From positions 1-7,349 of the forward strand of contig SLMC01000148.1 in the NCBI GenBank assembly GCA_007133745.1: a stretch of 7,349 nt of DNA. Reading direction: 5' to 3'. The notes under the pieces are model-generated. The model searched no databases, was not told the DNA's origin, and saw only the letters and a program-made list of their open reading frames with translations. A program made the position numbers and the translations under genes. Origin of the DNA: Kiritimatiellia bacterium. GTDB taxonomy: Bacteria > Verrucomicrobiota > Kiritimatiellia > UBA8416 > SLMC01. Shown in pieces: positions 1-7,207 of this stretch (position 1 is the first letter of the stretch; the number at the start of each line of letters is the position of its first letter).

Positions 1-1295
1 CTGGCGGAACCGAAATCGCCGCGGAACTGGCGGTGGATCTGGCGAATCTGCTGACGGGCGGCGGCGCCTCGTCGCTGGGTTTGGCCGTGGACACGTCCAT
101 CTCCATCCCCCTGATGCGCGGAGCCGGTCGGCATATCGCCGCCGAATCCCTGACGCAAGCCGAACGAACCGTCGTCTATGCGATTCTCGACTTCGAACAT
201 TACAAGAAACAGTTCGCCGTCGAGATCGCCAGCCGTTACTATTCCGTACTGCGGAGGATGGACGAAGTCGGCAACAGCCGCGAAAACTATCAGAGCGCGC
301 TGGCCTCGGCGCAACGCAGCCGGCGCCTGGCCGATGCCGGCCGCGTCAAGGAAATCGAGGTGGATCAAGCCGTCCAGAACGAACTGCGCGCCCGTCAACG
401 CTGGATCGCCGCTGACGAGACCCGCCGCAGAGCGCTGGACGCATTCAAAACGCTGATCGGTCTTCCGCCGGACGCGCACATCGATCTGGCGCCCGACGAC
501 CGCATCCGCGCGACCCTTCCGGATCTGCCGGAAACCGATCTTGGCAAAGAAGCCTCCCAAAAGCGCGATGAAACGGCGAACAGCGCCACCGACAACGCCT
601 GGGCGGAACGGGAAAAAACCGCCGTGCGCGAGGCCCTCGACCATCGCCTCGATCTCAAACAGCAAATCGGCAAAGTTTACGACGCCCAGCGGGCCGTCGT
701 CGTGGCCGCCGACCGGCTCCGCGCGGAACTCACGCTTCTGGGCTCCGCGCCGCTTGGAAGCCGCCGCGCCAGCGTTGACAACGCCACGCAGGATGCCGCC
801 CGGCTCCGTCCGGACAAGGGCATAATCACCGGGCTCCTGACCCTCAACCTGCCCATCGAACGCACCGCCGAACGCGTCGCCTATCGCAATCGGCTGATCG
901 ACCTTGAACGCGCCGTCCGTGCCGTGCAAGCCATGGAAGACGATATCAAGCTTTCCGTTCGCAACGCGCTCCGTGACATGAAACTGGCACGAGAGAACCT
1001 GCGCATCCAAACGGTTGCCGTAGGCTTGGCCGAAAAGCGCGTCAGAAGCGTGTCGCTTTTTCTGGAGGCCGGCCGGGCTCAAATGCGCGACCTTATCGAA
1101 GCCCAGGACGCCCTGCTCGCGGCGCGCAACGGTTTGACCTCCGCCATTGTCGACTATCGCATCGCCGAAATGGAACTGTTGCGGGACACCGGAACCTTGC
1201 TCGTCGACAAGCAAGGCTTGCCGAGCCTGCTTTCACCCGATAACAGCAGCCTAGAGGAACCGCACCATGACCACGCATCGCCCCATGAAGAATAA
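1..1295 (+). CDS. TolC-family outer-membrane efflux channel (5' partial)
   Basis: Outer-membrane/periplasmic duct subunit of a tripartite efflux pump. The frame is open to the left edge (first full codon at 3), so the signal peptide and N-terminus lie outside the window; the GTG at 33 is an internal Val, not a start. Numbering from that codon, the visible part holds both OEP repeats. Half 1 has a beta-strand-like stretch with SISIPLMRGAGR (residues 22-33) and a long helical region (53-143) ending in the typical LIGLPPDA. Half 2 has LTLNLPIERTAER (269-281) and a helical region (303-386) with EAGRAQMRDLIEAQDALL. Between them, residues 196-236 (RLDLKQQIGKVYDAQ) resemble the equatorial 'RPDL' helix of the family. 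The C-terminus is a His/acid-rich tail (EEPHHDHASPHEE) partly encoded in the overlap with the next gene. The family call is firm; the transported substrate is unknown. Confidence 0.9.
   Translation, partial: GGTEIAAELAVDLANLLTGGGASSLGLAVDTSISIPLMRGAGRHIAAESLTQAERTVVYAILDFEHYKKQFAVEIASRYYSVLRRMDEVGNSRENYQSALASAQRSRRLADAGRVKEIEVDQAVQNELRARQRWIAADETRRRALDAFKTLIGLPPDAHIDLAPDDRIRATLPDLPETDLGKEASQKRDETANSATDNAWAEREKTAVREALDHRLDLKQQIGKVYDAQRAVVVAADRLRAELTLLGSAPLGSRRASVDNATQDAARLRPDKGIITGLLTLNLPIERTAERVAYRNRLIDLERAVRAVQAMEDDIKLSVRNALRDMKLARENLRIQTVAVGLAEKRVRSVSLFLEAGRAQMRDLIEAQDALLAARNGLTSAIVDYRIAEMELLRDTGTLLVDKQGLPSLLSPDNSSLEEPHHDHASPHEE
1254..1257 (+). promoter_or_regulatory. Ribosome binding site for the adaptor gene
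   Basis: GAGG lies 9 bases before the ATG at 1267, inside the 3' end of the tolC-like gene. It favours 1267 over the second in-frame ATG at 1285 (MKNN...), which has no comparable purine-rich stretch at the right distance. The position implies translation of the adaptor from the same transcript as the channel. Confidence 0.55.
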
Positions 1296-2940
1296 CACCC
1301 TTCGCAAAGCCGTCCCGATCGGCATGGCCGCCATTCTGGCCATCGTTGTGGCCGGCCTCGCACGCAAACGCTTTGGGCCGGACGACACAACGCAGGCGTC
1401 CGTGTTTCACGCCGTACGCGGACCTCTGACCATCGCCGTGACCGAGTCGGGCACCATCCAGGCGCGCGATATGGTCATCATTAAAAACGAAGTCGAAGGC
1501 CGACGCGCCATCATTTCCCTGGTCCCCGAAGGCGCCCGCGTGAAAAAAGGCGATCTGCTGGTGGAACTGGACGCCAGCTCCCTGATCGACAGTCGGCTTG
1601 ACCAGGAGATTCGCGTTCAAAATGCGCACGCCACCTTCATAAACGCGCAGGAAACGCTGGCTGTCGTCGAGAATCAGGCCAAAAGCGATGTGGACAAGGC
1701 AAAATTGACGTTTCAGTTCGCTCGGGACGACCTGCGTAAATACATCGAAGGCGACTACCCCAACGAGTTGAAGCGCACCGAAGCGCAAATCACCCTGGCG
1801 GAAGAGGAACTGACCCGCGCGCGCGAAACCCTGAAATGGTCGCGCACCTTGGCGGAAGACAAATACATCTCGCAAACCGAGCTGCAGGCCGACGAGCTTA
1901 TGGAGAAGAAACGGGGGCTGGACCTGTCCCTGGCCCGCAACAATCTGCGCCTGCTGACCGAGTTCGTCTACAAACGCAATATAGCCCAACTGGAAAGCGA
2001 TGTTCAGCAGGCCGAAATGGCGCTGGAACGCTCAATACGCAAGGCGCGCGCCGATACCGTGCAAGCCCGGGCGAACCTCAAGGCGCGCGAGGCCGAATAT
2101 ACGCGTCAAAAGGATCGGCTCTCGAAAATCGAGGAGCAAATCGTCAAGGCCCGCATCGTCGCCCCTATGGACGGACAAGTCGTTTACGCCACCAGCGCCC
2201 AGCGGCGACGCTGGAACGTGGAGCCGCTGGCGGAAGGCATCGAGGTGCGGGAACGCCAGGATCTGATCCACCTGCCGGCCACAGCCTCCACTATGGCCGA
2301 AATCAGCATTCACGAATCCAACCTGCAGAAAGTGAACGTGGGCCTGCCTGCCGTTGTCACAGTGGATGCGCTACCCGACCGACAATACGCGGGGGTGGTC
2401 GCGCGTATCGCGCCATTGCCGGACGCGCAGAGCATGTGGATGAATCCGGATCTCAAAATCTACAACACGGATATTCATATCGACAACGGCGACGATGCGC
2501 TGCGGCCCGGCATGAGCTGCCGCGCGCGCATTGTTGTTGCCGAATACGACGATGCGCTCTACATCCCGATACAAGCCGTCATTCGAGTCGGACACCAACC
2601 CACCGTCTATGTGGTCGATGGACGTTCGGTTCAACCCCGACCCGTGGAAATCGGGCTCGACAACAACCGCATGGTGCATATCCTCTCCGGCCTCGAGCAA
2701 GGCGATGCCGTCCTGCTGACACCGCCGCTCGGCGAAGCAACCGTTGCAGAGTCGACAACCGACGCGACCGAGCCCTGGATGGAAGACAATGCCGCTGTCC
2801 CGCCCGCAGCGGAGCCAGGCATCCCTTCGTCTCCCGAAGCCGAAACGGACCGGCCGGCCGATTCCGCACCGAAGCCGGAACGAACACGCACCCGGCCCGA
2901 CGGCGCGCGCGCCGGACAACGGCCCCGGCGCACGCCGTAG
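1267..2940 (+). CDS. MacA/HlyD-type periplasmic adaptor (membrane fusion protein)
   Basis: Inner-membrane-anchored adaptor that links the ABC permease to the TolC-like duct. Order of parts (557 aa): short basic N-terminus; one membrane segment at 17-31 (PIGMAAILAIVVAGL); membrane-proximal strand with VTESGTIQAR (58-67); first half of the lipoyl-like domain (about 68-102, PEGARVKKGDLLVELD); a long helical/coiled-coil region (about 108-295) interrupted by EGDYPNEL (161-168) and with YISQTEL (200-206); second lipoyl half VAPMDGQVVY (298-307); beta-barrel (about 340-425, AEISIHESNL); membrane-proximal domain (430-490, YIPIQAVI); and a Pro/Ala/Glu/Arg-rich tail (491-557) that looks disordered. E. 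coli MacA is about 370 aa, so the coiled coil and tail are both extended. It overlaps the channel gene by 29 bp, supporting co-translation. An adaptor of an RND pump is the alternative, but the MacB-like genes downstream argue for the ABC type. Confidence 0.9.
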   Translation: MTTHRPMKNNTLRKAVPIGMAAILAIVVAGLARKRFGPDDTTQASVFHAVRGPLTIAVTESGTIQARDMVIIKNEVEGRRAIISLVPEGARVKKGDLLVELDASSLIDSRLDQEIRVQNAHATFINAQETLAVVENQAKSDVDKAKLTFQFARDDLRKYIEGDYPNELKRTEAQITLAEEELTRARETLKWSRTLAEDKYISQTELQADELMEKKRGLDLSLARNNLRLLTEFVYKRNIAQLESDVQQAEMALERSIRKARADTVQARANLKAREAEYTRQKDRLSKIEEQIVKARIVAPMDGQVVYATSAQRRRWNVEPLAEGIEVRERQDLIHLPATASTMAEISIHESNLQKVNVGLPAVVTVDALPDRQYAGVVARIAPLPDAQSMWMNPDLKIYNTDIHIDNGDDALRPGMSCRARIVVAEYDDALYIPIQAVIRVGHQPTVYVVDGRSVQPRPVEIGLDNNRMVHILSGLEQGDAVLLTPPLGEATVAESTTDATEPWMEDNAAVPPAAEPGIPSSPEAETDRPADSAPKPERTRTRPDGARAGQRPRRTP

Positions 2941-3009
2941 ATGTACATGCTTGTTTTTTATGGCAGAGGCGGCAGATTAAGGCATTAAGGCGGGTACGCC
3001 CGCAACCGA

Positions 3010-3081
3010 AGTGTGTGGGTATGTGGGTTTGGGAGTATGTGAGTTTTTACACATACTCACGCACTCACATACTCACACGCT
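3010..3081. repeat. Long imperfect palindrome / hairpin with 16-bp sub-repeats
   Basis: Arms 3010-3041 and 3050-3081 are complementary over 32 bases with an 8-base loop (AGTTTTTA). Only two positions are true mismatches (3029/3062 and 3032/3059). The G-T oppositions (3012, 3018, 3026, 3030) would be G-U wobbles if the + strand is transcribed, so the RNA stem is better paired than the DNA. Each arm is itself a duplicated unit: ACATACTCAC occurs exactly at 3051-3060 and 3067-3076 (period 16), with degenerate counterparts GGGTATGTG (3018-3026) and GGAGTATGTG (3032-3041) in the other arm. No T-run follows, so a simple terminator is unlikely. Possible roles are mRNA processing or stability between adaptor and ATPase, or a dispersed palindromic element. 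Confidence 0.8.
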
Positions 3082-3091
3082 GGCTGCGGGA

Positions 3092-3107
3092 AAAAGCATA
3101 CGCTTTT
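3092..3107. repeat. Small A/T-flanked hairpin
   Basis: AAAAGC (3092-3097) pairs with GCTTTT (3102-3107) around the loop ATAC. The stem is short and AT-rich with no T-run beyond it, so I do not call it a terminator. It sits 30 bases before the ATPase start codon. Confidence 0.4.
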
Positions 3108-3136
3108 GAAAGGGGCTCTAACTAAGCGCCATTCTT

Positions 3137-3828
<692 letters not shown>

Positions 3829-3832
<4 letters not shown>

Positions 3833-5097
3833 AAAACAGCCGATTTATACGCAATATCATGCTGGGCATGGAAAACCTGTGGCTGCACAAACTGCGCTCC
3901 GCGCTCACCATGCTGGGTATGGTCTTCGGCGTCGGCAGCGTCGTGGCCATGCTTTCGGTCGGTGAAGGCGCCGGCAAACAGGCCATGCAGGAAATTGCCA
4001 AGCTGGGCAGCCACAATATCATCGTTTCGTCCGTCAAATCGGTGGAAGAGGAATCCGCCACCGGCGGACAAACTCGCATCAGCATGTACGGTTTGACCTA
4101 CGACGATCATAAGCGCATGCAGGAAAGCTTCCCCGCCCTGCGGGAAATCGCACCCGTCAAACTGATCCGCAAGGAAGCCCGTCTCGGCGACCGTATGATG
4201 GAACTGAGAGTCGTCGGCACAACCGACGCGTGGTTCCGGCTCGTGCCGCGCACCGTTCTGGCCGGTCGCACCCTGCGTCGCGAAGACGAAACCGAGGTTC
4301 GGCCCGTGGCGGTTCTGACGGAATTCGGCGCCCGCAAGCTGCTGGCGACCCGCAACACCCTGGGCCAGATCGTTCGCATCGGCAGCGACGCTTTCGAGGT
4401 CGTCGGCATTGTCCGCAACGAATCGGGCCAAACCGGAACCATGCAAATCCCCGATCAGGACGTCGACGCATACATTCCGCTGAGCGTGGCACGCCAGTAT
4501 TTCGGCGACCATTTCGTTCGCCGCAGCGCCGGCGCCACGATACGGGAGCGCGTGGAATTGCACCAGATTATCGCGCAAGCGGACGATATGGACCATGTCG
4601 AGCCCACCGCCAACGCCATCGAGCACATGCTGCGCCGCTTTCACAAAAACGAGGACTACCGCATCAGCGTGCCGTTGGCCCTGCTCAGACAGGCCGAAGC
4701 CACCAAGCGCACGTTCAATATCGTTTTGGGCTCCATCGCCGGCATCAGCCTGCTGGTCGGCGGCATCGGCATCATGAATATTATGCTGGCATCCGTCACG
4801 GAACGCACGCGCGAAATAGGCATCCGCCGCGCTATCGGCGCCAAACGTCGGCAAATCATCCACCAATTTCTCATTGAAACCATCGTGCTGTCCACGCTCG
4901 GCGGCCTCATCGGCATCGGCCTGGGTGTACTCACCCCTCTGGCCATCACCTGGTTCTCCGGCATGCCGACCGTGCTGACCCCGCTCGGCATTCTGCTGCC
5001 GCTCGCCATCAGTCTGATTGTCGGCATCGTTTTCGGCCTGTATCCGGCCGCCAATGCCGCGCGCGTCGACCCGATTATCGCCTTGCGTCATGAATAA
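3829..5097 (+). CDS. MacB/FtsX-family ABC transporter permease
   Basis: Inner-membrane permease of the MacAB-type pump (mechanotransmission class, in which ATP-driven motion is passed to the periplasmic parts). Layout in 422 aa: N-terminal cytoplasmic helix NLWLHKLRSALTMLG (16-30) leading into TM1 (about 26-45); periplasmic MacB_PCD domain (about 46-285) beginning with GEGAGKQAMQEIAKLGSHNI; TM2 (about 296-320); the conserved cytoplasmic coupling segment SVTERTREIGIRRAIGAKRR (322-341); TM3 (346-372); TM4 (384-405); and the usual end YPAANAARVDPIIALRHE (405-422). This is the standard four-TM MacB/LolCE-like topology and is complete. The 4-bp overlap with the ATPase gene implies translational coupling, and there is no independent Shine-Dalgarno of note. 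Substrate is unknown: macrolides, lipoproteins, peptides and siderophores are all handled by relatives. Confidence 0.95.
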
Positions 5098-5120
5098 ATC
5101 TCGCATAGAAGAATAGCGCC

Positions 5121-6071
5121 ATGCTGTCTGCCACCCTAGGATTTTTCGTTCTCGCCGCAATGACCGCCACGCTGCTAACCCATGCGCTGGCTCAGGCAAC
5201 CCGGCTCACCCCGATCTGGGGCGCCCCCATGATCCTCGTCCTGGCCGCTTTCCTGTATCAATGCCGCAACGAATGGACCCGCATTTTTCATGCGGCGCAC
5301 CCCGTAGCCTCCAGCCGCGAAACCCCCGCCTTGACCGTGCTGGCCATTGTCACGGGCGCCCTGACCACGTTCATTCTGGCCAACGCTGTCGGTCTGGGCC
5401 CGGTTGTGGGCGCAAGCCTCGTTGGCGCGATCGGCGCGCTGATCGCGCGCAACAAGGCGGCCGCCGTTTATTGCGGCGCGTTTGTCGGCATGGTCTCGCA
5501 AGATTGCCTCTACGCCTCGACTCATGTCACCCTCGCCGCCCTGCTGGCCGCCGCCGTTTTTTTGCTGGCCGCCCCTGTCTTCAACGGATTCGGAGGCAAG
5601 CTTGGCACCATCGCCTTCATAGGCTGCGTAGCTATGGCCTGGCTAACCGGGAACCCGCTTAGCCAAGCCCCGATCCCCGCCGCGAACGTCAAGGCTCTCA
5701 TCGTCCTCTTTTCCGTGGCGGCGAGCATGGGAACATTTTCACTGTCCACCCGGCTCAAGCTCGGGCCGGTCATGGCCTCGGCCCTCGTCGGCCTCGCGGG
5801 CGGACTGCTTCTGCCGCCGCTCATGCCCGAAACCGGTCCCATGCTGGCCGTCGTTGTCATTTGCGCGTCCTTTACCGGCATGTCCAGCCGGGAACGTCTC
5901 GCCGACGAACGGCGCCTGGCGCTGGCCGGCCTGATTACCGGCTTAATCTTTATCTTTACCCTGCCCGCCATGGGCGGCGCCGGCGGCAAGCTCGGCACTA
6001 TCGCCTTCGCCTCCTCGCTCGCCGCCAAATCGCTCGCGGACCGGGCCACGCACCGGTCGAAAGACGAGTGA
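5121..6071 (+). CDS. Unrecognised polytopic membrane protein with internal two-fold repeat
   Basis: I do not recognise the family. The 316-aa protein is nearly all hydrophobic, with about 12 possible membrane segments: 3-22, 33-48, 71-90, 93-109, 113-127, 137-154, 161-176, 191-209, 215-232, 240-254, 265-282 and 289-303. Residues 71-176 and 193-303 are homologous: LGPVVGASLVGAIGALI (92-108) matches LGPVMASALVGLAGGLL (214-230); CGAFVGMVS (118-126) matches CASFTGMSS (248-256); GGKLGTIAF occurs exactly at 158-166 and 288-296. Basic residues lie in loops that put the two halves in opposite orientation (see findings), as in many secondary transporters and channels. The gene starts 23 bp after the permease with a weak purine-rich site (AGAAGA, 5107-5112), so it is probably in the same operon. 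No signal peptide, ATPase or catalytic motif is visible. A transporter or an accessory membrane subunit is an inference only. Confidence 0.8.
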   Translation: MLSATLGFFVLAAMTATLLTHALAQATRLTPIWGAPMILVLAAFLYQCRNEWTRIFHAAHPVASSRETPALTVLAIVTGALTTFILANAVGLGPVVGASLVGAIGALIARNKAAAVYCGAFVGMVSQDCLYASTHVTLAALLAAAVFLLAAPVFNGFGGKLGTIAFIGCVAMAWLTGNPLSQAPIPAANVKALIVLFSVAASMGTFSLSTRLKLGPVMASALVGLAGGLLLPPLMPETGPMLAVVVICASFTGMSSRERLADERRLALAGLITGLIFIFTLPAMGGAGGKLGTIAFASSLAAKSLADRATHRSKDE

Positions 6072-6191
6072 CCCTAAACCCGGCACTTGAATGATCCTAT
6101 ACCATCATTTCCAACTTGCGCAACCGCCTGGAATAGGGCACGTTGGATTAAGTTGCGGTCAACCGAGCGAAACGGCGGATTGGATGTGAAC

Positions 6192-6218
6192 CGCAAAGAA
6201 CGCAGAGAGCGCAAAGAA
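6192..6218. repeat. 9-bp tandem repeat, three units
   Basis: CGCAAAGAA, CGCAGAGAG, CGCAAAGAA lie head to tail; units 1 and 3 are identical and unit 2 differs at three positions. Similar CGCAAAGAA-type tandems occur between genes in many unrelated bacteria (recollection). Confidence 0.75.
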
Positions 6219-6234
6219 GTGAACGGCATTCAAA

Positions 6235-6291
6235 GTGGCACGGGCATCTTGCCCGCGATCCGGACTGTGGCACGGGCGTCCCGCCCGCGAT
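6235..6291. repeat. Two palindromic 25-bp units with 32-bp period
   Basis: Units at 6235-6259 and 6267-6291 both begin GTGGCACGGGC and end GCCCGCGAT, differing at 3 of 25 positions, all transitions (A/G, T/C, T/C) in the centre. Each can fold CGGGC against GCCCG over a 5-base loop (6241-6245/6251-6255 and 6273-6277/6283-6287). The differences fall in the loop, so stem pairing is kept. This resembles the dispersed REP-like palindromes of some PVC-group genomes (recollection). Confidence 0.75.
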
Positions 6292-6306
6292 TCATGGGCG
6301 AGACAT

Positions 6307-6385
6307 GCCTGCGCGTTGCGCCTGGGAACACCGACGTCCCCGTCGGCCCTTTAAAGACAGGCCCACGCGTTGTGCGCAAGCAGGC
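6307..6385. repeat. Nested inverted repeat with inner hairpin
   Basis: GCCTGC (6307-6312) plus TTGCGC (6316-6321) on the left pair with the contiguous GCGCAAGCAGGC (6374-6385) on the right, leaving a 3-base bulge (GCG, 6313-6315). Inside lies a perfect 6-bp stem CCGACG/CGTCGG (6331-6336/6341-6346) with a TCCC loop, and an 8-bp palindrome CTTTAAAG (6349-6356). Together they could fold as a branched structure. No T-run follows the outer stem. Confidence 0.55.
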
Positions 6386-6472
6386 GTCCATGCCACAGGC
6401 GCTGCAAGAGCCTCAAGAAAAGGGCGAATGCAGAATTGAACGACCGCCAGGAGCAGGTCCGGGCCACACCCC

Positions 6473-7207
6473 GTGGACATCATGAAAAGAAAACACGAAG
6501 ATCTGTCCAATGACCAGCTTGGGCTCGCGTTGACCGGCGAGGATTTCGCGCGTGCCTGCGAAACGCGCGGGCTCTTCTCGCTTGCCTATCTCCTGCGCCG
6601 GCTCAAAGACTCCGACTCTTTCGCACCGCCCGCCGAAGCAGATGCCGCCTATGGTGTGATCAGCGCGCTCTGGCGCAGCAACGCCGCCGCGCTTCGCCGT
6701 CAGAACGAAGCCTTCACCTGCTCCGCCTTCATCGAGCCGCTTCTCGACGCGCTCGGCTGGCATCGCATCCCCGAACAAGCCATGCCCACCGGCTTCCGCA
6801 CGCGCAAACGCCCAGACTATTGCCTGTTTACCGACGACTCCACCTTCCAGGCCGCCGCCCAGTCCGATCCCGACACCCTGTTCCGCATGAGCGCCACCGT
6901 CCTCGAAGCCAAGCGCTGGGATCATCCGCTCGACCGTCTTTCCTCCACCGACACCCCCGGCTGGTTCCCCAGTCAGCAGGTGCAGGACTATCTCAACAAC
7001 GCCAAGGACGCCGCCGGCCAACGCTATTTCAACTGGGCCATCCTGACCAACGGCAACGAATGGCGGCTCTACAGCGAACACGCCGCGCCCGGCTCGCCCC
7101 CTTCTTCACCCTCTCCGACCTCTGGCTCGCCGCCCTCGACGGCCTGCCCCTCGACGCCATCAGCTACCTCACCGCCGCCCGCACCCTGCTCGAACCCGAC
7201 ACCCTGA
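6473..7207 (+). CDS. Type IIG (Eco57I-like) restriction-modification enzyme, N-terminal nuclease part, frame-disrupted
   Basis: In single-chain type IIG enzymes the N-terminus cuts DNA and the rest methylates adenine and reads the site. Here residues 80-203 match the N-terminal PD-(D/E)XK part: FIEPLLDALGW (86-96), PDY with Asp115, EAK with Glu145 and Lys147, the downstream SQQVQDYL (167-174), and the end strand WAILTNGNEWRLY (188-200). Residues 1-75 form a lead-in I cannot assign. After SEHA (201-204) the frame turns into Ser/Pro-rich sequence up to the stop at 7205-7207; this tail (about 205-244) is out-of-frame translation, since another frame carries family-like sequence from about 7084. 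The start is uncertain: GTG 6473 or ATG 6482 (MKRKHEDL), neither with a well-placed Shine-Dalgarno (AGGAG at 6449-6453 is 19 bases from 6473). As written, the 244-aa product would be a nuclease domain alone. Confidence 0.7.
   Translation: MDIMKRKHEDLSNDQLGLALTGEDFARACETRGLFSLAYLLRRLKDSDSFAPPAEADAAYGVISALWRSNAAALRRQNEAFTCSAFIEPLLDALGWHRIPEQAMPTGFRTRKRPDYCLFTDDSTFQAAAQSDPDTLFRMSATVLEAKRWDHPLDRLSSTDTPGWFPSQQVQDYLNNAKDAAGQRYFNWAILTNGNEWRLYSEHAAPGSPPSSPSPTSGSPPSTACPSTPSATSPPPAPCSNPTP

Larger units (their letters stand above)
2941..3136. other. Intergenic region between adaptor and ATPase genes
   Basis: This is the only sizeable gap inside the efflux locus. It contains a small GC hairpin (2990-2994 with 2999-3003, loop TACG), the long hairpin at 3010-3081, and an A/T-flanked hairpin at 3092-3107. 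No stem is followed by a T-run in the way of a standard intrinsic terminator, and I see no convincing -35/-10 pair. No small ORF here looks coding. Confidence 0.6.
6072..6472. other. Repeat-rich non-coding stretch
   Basis: About 400 bp between the membrane protein gene and the restriction gene. It holds three kinds of short repeat (annotated separately) and no gene I trust. The one long open frame (6087-6485, + strand, TTG start) translates the repeats themselves into low-information peptide such as NRKERRERKE and ARASRPR, and lacks a ribosome binding site. I see no clear terminator after the membrane protein gene and no clear promoter for the gene at 6473. Confidence 0.6.

Noticed and set aside
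1093..1989. 298-codon open frame on the minus strand across the channel/adaptor junction
   Set aside because: Antisense to two well-supported genes and crossing their boundary; no recognisable domain.
2901..2914. 14-bp perfect palindrome CGGCGCGCGCGCCG near the end of the adaptor gene
   Set aside because: It lies within codons for the Arg/Ala/Gly-rich tail and is easily explained by GC-rich codon choice.
3010..3081. Long hairpin as an intrinsic terminator
   Set aside because: No T-run follows either arm (the + strand continues GGCTGCGGG), and the stem is far longer and less GC-rich than usual terminators.
1836..3125. 429-codon frame on the plus strand overlapping the adaptor
   Set aside because: Arg/Ala/Gly-rich out-of-frame reading of the adaptor gene that runs on through the hairpin; no ribosome binding site or domain.
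6235..6291. CRISPR array
   Set aside because: Only two palindromic units with 7-base spacing and no spacer-like unique segments or cas genes.
6087..6485. 132-codon plus-strand frame between the membrane protein and the restriction gene
   Set aside because: It translates the tandem and palindromic repeats (NRKERRERKE, ARASRPR), has a TTG start without a ribosome binding site, and overlaps the next gene's start.
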